From Syntrophaceae bacterium UBA7520 (GTDB lineage Bacteria; Desulfobacterota; Syntrophia; Syntrophales; Smithellaceae), in assembly GCA_002478265.1 (NCBI GenBank), contig DLNC01000033.1:570-22147 (forward strand): 21,578 nt of DNA. The letters are read 5' to 3'. The notes beneath the pieces were generated by a model that was given only the letters and a program-made list of their open reading frames with translations, was not told where the DNA came from and did no database searches. The translations under genes were made by a program, and so were the position numbers. Below are positions 13,006 to 19,587 of this stretch, in pieces. How positions within the stretch are numbered: position 1 is the stretch's first letter; every line of letters starts with the position of its first letter.

Positions 13006-15636
13006 CTAATCCTTTATTTTATTTTGCAGTTCGTTTAACTTATTGAGCGCTTCCAGCGGCGACAATGAGGAAATATCGATATTCCTCAACTCCGCTACAA
13101 CTTCGTCTTCTTTTTCGGCGAACAGACTCAACTGCGGACTGATCATTTTCCCGCTCGCCGCGCCGCGGGCAATGCGGGGCATGCCGATTTCGTCAAACTC
13201 GCCTTTCTCCAGATTACGCAGGATCTCCTTGGCGCGCCCGATAACTTCCTGCGGCACGCCGGCAATGCGCGCCACTTCGATCCCGTAACTGCGGCTCGTG
13301 CCGCCTTCCATAATCTTGCGCAGAAAAATAATTTTATCCCCCCACTCCTTCACGGCTATGTTGTAATTTTTCGCGCCGGGTTTTGTCGCGGTCAGATCCG
13401 TCAACTGATGGTAATGCGTGGCAAAAAGTGAGCGCGCGCCCGTTTGACGTAAATCATGGATATATTCGGCCACCGCCCAGGCGATGCTCAAGCCGTCAAA
13501 CGTTGAAGTTCCCCTGCCCACTTCATCGATGATTACTAGCGAGCGCGATGTGGCGTTTTTGAGAATCTGCGCGGTTTCCGTCATCTCCACCATAAATGTG
13601 CTCTGACCTTTGACCAGACTGTCGGAAGCGCCGATGCGCGTGAAGATTTTATCCGCCACGCCGATTTTCGCGCGCGCCGCCGGCACAAAAGAGCCCATCT
13701 GCGCCATCAGCACAATCAGCGCGACCTGACGGATGTAGGTGGACTTACCGGCCATGTTCGGCCCCGTGATGATCAGCAGCTTGTTTTCCTGCAAGTCCAG
13801 AAGCGTGTCGTTGGGCACAAAGCCTTCTTTTTTGAGCGCGGCTTCGACCACCGGATGGCGGCCGTCCTTGATTTCAATCACATCGTCATCGCTGATTTCC
13901 GGACAGACATAGCGGTATTTCTGGGCCACCTCGGCCAGCGCCCCAAGCGCATCGAGTTGGGCCAGCACCAATGAATTTTTCTGGATATCGCTGATATAGC
14001 CGCCGATTTCATTGCGCAGCGCGACAAACAGCTCCTGTTCGCGCTGATTTATTTTTTCCTCGGCATTGAGCACCGTCTGCTCAAATTCTTTCAGTTCCTG
14101 GTTGATGTAGCGCTCGGCGTTGACCAAGGTCTGTTTTCGTGTGTAGGAATCAGGAACCAGGTGCGTGTTGGCTTTGGTAACTTCAATATAGTAACCAAAT
14201 ACATTATTAAAGCCGACCTTTAATGTGTTGATGCCGGTTTTCTGCCGCTCGGTGTTTTCCAGCGCGGCAATCCATTTTTTGCCGTCGCGGCTTATCAACC
14301 TGAGCTTGTCGAGTTCTTCATCATAACCGGCGGCGATAAAACCTCCCTCCATCGTGCGCGGCGGAGGATTTTCCGCGATTGCCCGCCCGATTAAATCCAC
14401 TACTGTCGGCATTTCTTTAAGTCCGGCTCGCAGCTCCTTAAGCAGAGGCGCGGTAAAATCATCCAGCATTCTTTTTATTTCCGGAATGTTTTCCAAAGAA
14501 GTTTTAAGAGCAATCAAATCACGTGGCGTGGCCAGCTTCAGCGCCACCCGGCCGGCCAGCCGCTCCAGATCGTAAATTTTCGTAAGCGTTTTGCGCAGGC
14601 TTACATGCGCCATGTAATTTTCTTTAATCTCGGCCACCGCGCCGAGGCGCCGGCGGATTTTCTGCGCGTCGGCAAGCGGATAGTTGAGCCACCAACGCAG
14701 GCGGCGCGCACCCATGGGCGTGAGCGTTTCATTGAGCAGGGAAAAAAGCGCGCCCGCCCTGGCATTATCCTGAAGTGTGACAAACAACTCCAGATTGCGC
14801 CGGGCGGTATCATCGAGCACAAGATATTCCTGTGGGCTATACCACCTGATGCTCGTTATGTGCCCGGGACGGATTTTCTGTGTTTCCTGCACATAGCGTA
14901 GAATCGCCGCGGCGGCCGTTGCCGCCGTCTGCTTTTCTCTGATGCCCGCTTCATCAAGGGCCGCGGCCGTAAAATTTTCCTCCATAATCGACACGGCAGC
15001 TTGCGGCGCGAAGTAATCATCCGGCAAATGATTAACTATGCCGGCGGGCATTTGTCCCTTGAGCGCTTCCACCAGAAGTTTGTCGGCAAAAGACACCGGC
15101 AGGATCATTTCCTTGAATTCAAGACCCGTGCAGGCCAAAAGCAACGCGTCGCTCTCGGAAAATTCGCTTATCTGAAATTCACCTGTGGAAATATCCAGAA
15201 AAGCCAGGCCGTAGTTGTTTTTATCGGCAAAAACGCTGGCCAGATAATTGTTTTCCGACGCGGCCAGGTTTTCCTCATTGACAACAAGACCGGGGGTAAT
15301 CACCCTGATGACTTCTCTTTTGACAATGCCTTTGGCGAGCTTCGGATCCTCCACCTGCTCGCAGATAGCCACCTTAAACCCTTTTTCTACCAGCCTGGCA
15401 ATATAGCCGGCGGCGGCGTGATACGGAAAACCGCATAGCGGCACGCTGTCTTCTTTTCCTTTGTTGCGCGAGGTCAGGGTGATTTCCAGAACGGGAGCAA
15501 CTGTCTGGGCGTCTTCAAAAAACAGCTCATAAAAATCTCCCATGCGGTAAAGCAGGATGCAGTCGGGATATTTTTGCTTGATTTCCACATACTGCTTCAT
15601 CGCCGGAGTGAGATTCAGCTCTACGGCTGGCGCCAT
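13006..15636 (-). CDS. mutS: DNA mismatch repair protein MutS
   Basis: An 876-residue mismatch-recognition ATPase. The N-terminal mismatch-binding domain has the F-x-E motif in GDFYELF (F35, E37). The connector, lever and clamp domains follow. The ABC-type ATPase shows Walker A GPNMAGKST (625-633), the signature region GQSTFMVEM (677-685), Walker B VIIDE with RGTSTFDG (701-715), and FATHYHQL (738-745). Near the C terminus QLSLF (835-839) fits the consensus beta-clamp binding pentapeptide. It is complete in length. The start overlaps the end of the upstream membrane-protein gene by 16 bases, with AGGAG about ten bases before ATG, so translation may be coupled. It is the last gene of the long minus-strand run; mutL is not in the window. 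Confidence 0.97.
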   Translation of the reverse strand: MAPAVELNLTPAMKQYVEIKQKYPDCILLYRMGDFYELFFEDAQTVAPVLEITLTSRNKGKEDSVPLCGFPYHAAAGYIARLVEKGFKVAICEQVEDPKLAKGIVKREVIRVITPGLVVNEENLAASENNYLASVFADKNNYGLAFLDISTGEFQISEFSESDALLLACTGLEFKEMILPVSFADKLLVEALKGQMPAGIVNHLPDDYFAPQAAVSIMEENFTAAALDEAGIREKQTAATAAAAILRYVQETQKIRPGHITSIRWYSPQEYLVLDDTARRNLELFVTLQDNARAGALFSLLNETLTPMGARRLRWWLNYPLADAQKIRRRLGAVAEIKENYMAHVSLRKTLTKIYDLERLAGRVALKLATPRDLIALKTSLENIPEIKRMLDDFTAPLLKELRAGLKEMPTVVDLIGRAIAENPPPRTMEGGFIAAGYDEELDKLRLISRDGKKWIAALENTERQKTGINTLKVGFNNVFGYYIEVTKANTHLVPDSYTRKQTLVNAERYINQELKEFEQTVLNAEEKINQREQELFVALRNEIGGYISDIQKNSLVLAQLDALGALAEVAQKYRYVCPEISDDDVIEIKDGRHPVVEAALKKEGFVPNDTLLDLQENKLLIITGPNMAGKSTYIRQVALIVLMAQMGSFVPAARAKIGVADKIFTRIGASDSLVKGQSTFMVEMTETAQILKNATSRSLVIIDEVGRGTSTFDGLSIAWAVAEYIHDLRQTGARSLFATHYHQLTDLTATKPGAKNYNIAVKEWGDKIIFLRKIMEGGTSRSYGIEVARIAGVPQEVIGRAKEILRNLEKGEFDEIGMPRIARGAASGKMISPQLSLFAEKEDEVVAELRNIDISSLSPLEALNKLNELQNKIKD

Positions 15637-16034
15637 TTGCCGTCATCTCCTTTTTCCATGTCAATATAACCCGGATCAGGCGCTTTTTTTGTCTTGTGTC
15701 GAACGACAAATTGATTCGCCAGCCAGCTGACGATACTGATAATAAGCGCGCCCAAAAAAGCGGCCAGAAAACCCTTAACTTCAAAGCCGCTAATCATATA
15801 GGCGACAAGCTGCAGCAGGAAGGCGTTGAGAAAAAAAGTGAAAATCCCCAGCGTTAGAATATTCAGAGGCAGGGTAAGAATAATCAGCACCGGCTTGATG
15901 AATGTATTGATCAAACCCAGAATGGCCGCGGCAAAAATCGCCCTCCAAACAGATTCCACTGTGATGCCGGGCACCAGCCAGGAGGCCAGCAATATCGCCA
16001 CCGTGATAATTAGCCAGCGCGTGATAATGAACAT
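15621..16034 (-). CDS. Phage holin IV/YvlD-family membrane protein
   Basis: A 137-residue protein with four predicted transmembrane helices (about 5-22, 30-55, 57-82 and 88-108) and a charged cytoplasmic tail. The GLINTFIKPVLIILTLPLNILTLG core (40-63) is the hallmark of the family named Mycobacterial 4-TM phage holin superfamily IV, which includes B. subtilis YvlD. Despite the name, chromosomal members are not proven holins and their role, probably envelope-related, is unknown. No other phage genes occur here. An AAGGAG ribosome-binding site is five bases before ATG. It overlaps mutS by 16 bases. Confidence 0.85.
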   Translation of the reverse strand: MFIITRWLIITVAILLASWLVPGITVESVWRAIFAAAILGLINTFIKPVLIILTLPLNILTLGIFTFFLNAFLLQLVAYMISGFEVKGFLAAFLGALIISIVSWLANQFVVRHKTKKAPDPGYIDMEKGDDGKWRQP

Positions 16035-16067
16035 TTTCGCTCCTTAAAATCACCTTTTCGTCGCCTG

Positions 16068-16913
16068 CTAATAATCGACGGTAACCATGTCTTTTGATTG
16101 GAAAAACACCCAGGCAACGCTGAAACCGCCCATAAGAGATGTTTCCCTTTTCACCAGCGGGCTGTCTTCGATCACCGCGCCCTGCAGAAAATCGGCGCTG
16201 ACAAAAGCGTTCAATCTCAACCGTTTATATGCCTTGCTCAGTCCCACGGTAAGAGTGGTGCCGCTGTAACCGCCTTTGGCGTTATAGGCAGGCCGCCAGG
16301 GCGTGGCATAAGCCGGTTTCACGCTGTAAAAATAATCGTGATAACCGTTATCGGCAAAAATGGGGCCGACGGAAATTCCCAGATTTAACCCCGTGCCGGG
16401 AATGAAATCGCCTTTTTCCACATTGAGCCGCGGGCTGATTATCCATCCTTCGTAAGTGACGGATTCAAAATCCGTGGAAAACACGGCGCGCACGGGCAAA
16501 TTGACTTTGAGCGCAAATTTTTTTTCACGGCTTTTCCAGACGGTTATATCCAGGGCCGGCCCGATCTCAAAGGTCGGATCGAGATCCTCCATGCCGGCGC
16601 GCGCGTCATTCTTGTCGCTGTCTACTGGAACAGAACCGAAGAAACTGACATCCAGCAAAACGCGGTCGGTTTTAAAGATCTTGCCGGAAATCGTCTGGCG
16701 ATCCACCTTAATAATATCGCCGCGATAAACAAAGTAAGGATACGGCAACGCATAAACCCGGCCTTCGTTAGAGCCGCGGTAATCAGGAATATAAATTGCG
16801 CCCACGCCGAGACCTAATTCCCAAACCGGCTTTTGTTCCTGCGCCAGGATTGCCGCAGGAAGGAAAAAGAACCAAACCGCAAAAACAACCATGATCATCC
16901 GACAAAGCTTCAT
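16068..16913 (-). CDS. MipA/OmpV-family outer membrane protein
   Basis: A 281-residue exported protein with a signal peptide (1-24, ending ILA). The mature start GLGVGAIYIPDYRGSNEGRV, with PYPYFVYRGD after it, matches the MipA/OmpV beta-barrel family. The rest is alternating strands rich in aromatic residues and ends in a tyrosine, as many outer-membrane barrels do. MipA is a scaffold linking a murein hydrolase and synthase in E. coli, and OmpV is a porin-like protein; which role applies here is unknown. GAGGTGAG lies close before ATG. It lies 45 bases after rubrerythrin and 33 before the YvlD-type gene on the same strand. Confidence 0.8.
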   Translation of the reverse strand: MKLCRMIMVVFAVWFFFLPAAILAQEQKPVWELGLGVGAIYIPDYRGSNEGRVYALPYPYFVYRGDIIKVDRQTISGKIFKTDRVLLDVSFFGSVPVDSDKNDARAGMEDLDPTFEIGPALDITVWKSREKKFALKVNLPVRAVFSTDFESVTYEGWIISPRLNVEKGDFIPGTGLNLGISVGPIFADNGYHDYFYSVKPAYATPWRPAYNAKGGYSGTTLTVGLSKAYKRLRLNAFVSADFLQGAVIEDSPLVKRETSLMGGFSVAWVFFQSKDMVTVDY

Positions 16914-16958
16914 ACGCTCACCTCACAGGTCAAACGCCCGTTAAAATTACGCTCTTGC

Positions 16959-17459
16959 CTATTTATCAAAAGCGACAAACTGCTCTTTTTTAGCGCCGCA
17001 CACCGGGCATTCATCCGGCAGGACGCCGTCGGCGACATAGCCGCAGACTTTGCAGACATAGTAATCCGTTTCGCGCTCTTCCATAAAATGCGACATGGCC
17101 TGCTTGTAGAGTTTGGCGTGGGTTTCCTCCACATCCCTGCTTTGGCTGAACTGCAAAAGCGCTTCTTTATCGCCTGCCGCTTCCGCCAGTTTTACAAACT
17201 GGTCATAGGCCACTTCCGCCACCTGTTTTTCCGATTCAAAACTGGCCGCCAGGTTTTCTTCCGTGCTTTTGATTTCCCTGAGCACGCGCAGAGCGCGCGC
17301 GCCGTGAATCTCTTCCGAAAAAGCGATGACGTTAAAAAGTTTGGCCATCTGTTTATACCCTTCGGTCTCGGCCTTCTGCGCGTACACTCGCAGGCGCAGG
17401 GCGGCTTTCGCTTCGCCCACATATGCCATATTCAGGGCATTACGAATTTTTTCGTCCAT
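16959..17459 (-). CDS. Rubrerythrin
   Basis: A 166-residue peroxide reductase of the anaerobe oxidative-stress response, cytoplasmic. The ferritin-like four-helix domain (1-125) carries diiron ligands E16 (in VGEAKA), E49/E50 and H52 (in SEEIH), and E111/E112 and H114 (in EETH). The C-terminal rubredoxin-like FeS4 domain has C136, C139, C151 and C154. Electrons probably come from the rubredoxin encoded 57 bases upstream. The order (ferritin domain, then rubredoxin) is that of classical rubrerythrin rather than the reverse form. An AAGGAG ribosome-binding site lies eight bases before ATG. It is likely co-transcribed with fprA and rubredoxin. Confidence 0.95.
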   Translation of the reverse strand: MDEKIRNALNMAYVGEAKAALRLRVYAQKAETEGYKQMAKLFNVIAFSEEIHGARALRVLREIKSTEENLAASFESEKQVAEVAYDQFVKLAEAAGDKEALLQFSQSRDVEETHAKLYKQAMSHFMEERETDYYVCKVCGYVADGVLPDECPVCGAKKEQFVAFDK

Positions 17460-17516
17460 GCGTATCTCCTTATAGAGGTCGTTTACCGGATCCGTGTCGT
17501 TTATTTATTCCGGTAT

Positions 17517-17675
17517 TTATTCAGGCGAGAATTCGTCTTTAGACGCGCCGCAAACAGGACATGCCCAATCATCGGGCAAATCCTCAAAAGCCGTGCCTTT
17601 TGGTATTCCTCCATCCGCATCTCCCTTATCCGGGTCATAAACATAACCGCATATCCCGCAAACATACTTTTTCAT
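17517..17675 (-). CDS. Rubredoxin
   Basis: A 52-residue electron carrier with a mononuclear FeS4 site. The ligands are C6 and C9 (MKKYVCGICGYVYDP) and C39 and C42 (WACPVCGASKDEF), and the conserved aromatic residues Y4, Y11, Y13, F30 and W37 are all in place. It is full length for the family. A strong AGGAGG ribosome-binding site precedes this ATG; a second ATG five bases upstream is immediately followed by an in-frame stop. It lies 22 bases after fprA and 57 before rubrerythrin, making it the probable electron donor to both. The short frame is easily missed. Confidence 0.97.
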   Translation of the reverse strand: MKKYVCGICGYVYDPDKGDADGGIPKGTAFEDLPDDWACPVCGASKDEFSPE

Positions 17676-17697
17676 TTCATCCTCCTGATGTTTTATT

Positions 17698-18909
17698 TCA
17701 ACTGGAAGTCAGTTTCTTTTTCAATTCAGCCGCTATCGTCTTTCCCAATTCCTGGCACATTTGCAACGCGCCTTTGTTCGGCGCGTTTCTGATGGAAAGG
17801 GCGGGCGCCGCTATCTCCACCTTCATTTCCTTTAATATCGCCTCAAGATCGCGCACCCCTTCTCCACTCCAGCCAAAAGAGCCAAATGCCGCGCCGATCA
17901 GATTACCCGGTTTCAGACCTTTCAGGTATGTCATGGTATCGGCCATCTGCGGCAGCAGATTATTATTGAGCGTGGAAGTGCCGACAACCAAAGCGCCTGC
18001 TTCCAAAACCTCGTATGCCGCCTGACTGCGATGAAACTTATTCATCGAAAGAAGGCTGGTTCTCACGCCGGCTTCAGCCAGCGCTTCACTGATGGCGCGG
18101 GCCATCTTTTCGGTGGAATGCCACATTGTCGCGTAAAGCACAACGGCTTTATTGACGGGCCTTTGCGTCGCCCATTTTTTATAAAGCTCGATAATCCATC
18201 CCAGATTTTTGCGCCAGATCGGGCCGTGGTCCGGAGCGATTATTTTTATCTTCCAGCCCGTAGTGGCCACTTTTTCCAACGTTTTCAGCACAATTGCGGA
18301 ATAAGGCAAAACAATATTGGCGTAATAGGTTGCCGCTTCATACTCCAACTTGTGCTGCGGCAGTTCGTCATCAAAGCGCTCCATGGTCGCCAGATGCATG
18401 CCAAAGGCGTCCTGAGAAAACAAAAGCTCCTCTTCGGCCAGATAGGTAAACATGGAATCCGGCCAGTGAATCATGCGCGTTTCCATGAAGGTCAGATTCA
18501 TGTTGCCCAAACTCAGAGTTTCCCCGTCTTTGACCGCGATGATTTCATGCTGGTCGTGATAAAGTTCCTTGAGCGTTTTCACGCCGATTGCCGAAGCGAA
18601 CACCTTAGTCGGCTTGATGAGATCGATCGCCTCGGCAAGGCAACCTGAATGATCCATTTCCGCGTGGTTGGAGATAATGTATTTTATTTTGGCCGGATCG
18701 ATTACTGATCTGATGCGGGAGAGCATTTCGTCTTTAAACGGCGCTTTAACGGTATCGATCAGGGTGACATCATCGGCCATGATCAGATAGGCGTTATAGG
18801 TGCTGCCTTCAGGCGTCGTGTAGCCGTGAAAATCGCGGATGCCCCAGTCAATGGCGCCGACCCAGTAAACATTGTTTGTTATTTTTACCGCGGAATAAAT
18901 ATTTTGCAT
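17698..18909 (-). CDS. fprA: FprA-family flavodiiron protein (rubredoxin:oxygen oxidoreductase)
   Basis: A 403-residue flavodiiron enzyme that reduces O2 to water, or NO to N2O, with electrons from rubredoxin. The metallo-beta-lactamase-like domain (1-250) has the full diiron ligand set: H82-x-E84-x-D86-H87, H148, D167 and H228. The flavodoxin domain (about 253-400) has the FMN loop VVLYATMWHSTEKMA (256-270), the GTSTLNNNLLPQM loop (310-322) and AFGSFGWSGE (341-350). It is complete and cytoplasmic. GAGGTG precedes ATG by a few bases. The immediately downstream rubredoxin strongly supports a Roo-type role. It follows iorB across a 66-base spacer, so read-through from iorAB is likely, though a separate promoter is possible. 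Confidence 0.95.
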   Translation of the reverse strand: MQNIYSAVKITNNVYWVGAIDWGIRDFHGYTTPEGSTYNAYLIMADDVTLIDTVKAPFKDEMLSRIRSVIDPAKIKYIISNHAEMDHSGCLAEAIDLIKPTKVFASAIGVKTLKELYHDQHEIIAVKDGETLSLGNMNLTFMETRMIHWPDSMFTYLAEEELLFSQDAFGMHLATMERFDDELPQHKLEYEAATYYANIVLPYSAIVLKTLEKVATTGWKIKIIAPDHGPIWRKNLGWIIELYKKWATQRPVNKAVVLYATMWHSTEKMARAISEALAEAGVRTSLLSMNKFHRSQAAYEVLEAGALVVGTSTLNNNLLPQMADTMTYLKGLKPGNLIGAAFGSFGWSGEGVRDLEAILKEMKVEIAAPALSIRNAPNKGALQMCQELGKTIAAELKKKLTSS

Positions 18910-18968
18910 TGCTTCACCTCAAAACTAACTTTTTCATTTAATGTATTCGCTGATTTACTTGCTTCACC
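18909..18968 (-). repeat. 10-base direct repeat GGTGAAGCAA flanking the fprA leader
   Basis: The minus-strand sequence GGTGAAGCAA occurs at 18909-18918, where it is the fprA ribosome-binding site, and again 50 bases upstream at 18959-18968 in the iorB-fprA spacer. The upstream copy is not followed by a start codon. It may be a remnant of a small duplication or deletion, or chance. Confidence 0.35.
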
Positions 18969-18975
18969 GGGCAGT

Positions 18976-19587
18976 TTAAACCATTTTCGCGCCCGCGTCA
19001 AAAGCCGCAAGATTTGCGCCGCGTTTATCCGCCGCGACACTCCTGTTTATTTCTTTTTCAAAAGCGCGCCGGTCAATCGGCAGTAAACCAGTTTTCGCCA
19101 GCGCGCCGATCATCACGATATTACTTAAAACAGGATTGCCCATTTCCATCGCGATGGATGTGGCGTCAATCATCCAGCTTTTTGCAGCAAGCTTGGCGAA
19201 AATATTTTTTATTTTTTGCTCTTCAGGATAATCGTAATCACCGGTGATAACGCCGAGGGGATAAACCACGCGGTTGTTGGACAAAACAGCGACCTCGGGG
19301 TTGCCCCAGCGCGACATCACGCGCAAAGCTTCGGAAGGTTCCAGCGCCACAATAATATCCGCCTGCCCCAGCGGTATCTGCGGGCTCCAGACAGTTTTTG
19401 GGGAAACACGCAGATGGCTCATCACCGAGCCGCCGCGCTGCGACATGCCGAATGTTTCTCCGATGGTCACGCAAAAACCCTTTTCCACCAGCATGCCCGC
19501 CAGCACGCGCGACGCCATGACATTGCCCTGCCCGCCGACGCCGGTGATGACAATATTTGTAGGGTCCTTGGCTAAAAGTTTTTTCAA
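18976..19587 (-). CDS. iorB: Indolepyruvate:ferredoxin oxidoreductase, beta subunit
   Basis: The 203-residue gamma-type POR/KOR domain subunit that pairs with IorA to oxidise aryl-pyruvates to aryl-acetyl-CoA with ferredoxin. Motifs are VITGVGGQGN near the N terminus and GETFGMSQRGGSVMSHLRV after it, both typical of IorB. The frame has an ATG 21 codons earlier, but those codons lie inside iorA and encode a basic, unrelated stretch. The likely start is TTG (plus 19585-19587), which shares TTGA with the iorA stop and has GGAGGT (19597-19602) nine bases upstream. The overlap implies translational coupling and equal subunit output. Confidence 0.92.
   Translation of the reverse strand: MKKLLAKDPTNIVITGVGGQGNVMASRVLAGMLVEKGFCVTIGETFGMSQRGGSVMSHLRVSPKTVWSPQIPLGQADIIVALEPSEALRVMSRWGNPEVAVLSNNRVVYPLGVITGDYDYPEEQKIKNIFAKLAAKSWMIDATSIAMEMGNPVLSNIVMIGALAKTGLLPIDRRAFEKEINRSVAADKRGANLAAFDAGAKMV

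Noticed and set aside
15621..16034. Prophage remnant suggested by the holin family name
   Set aside because: Single chromosomal YvlD-type gene with no other phage genes, attachment repeats or compositional change visible.
16833..17792. 319-codon plus-strand frame opposite rubrerythrin and rubredoxin
   Set aside because: It is antisense to two well-supported genes, has no recognisable domain and no fitting ribosome-binding site, and is explained by codon bias of the real genes.
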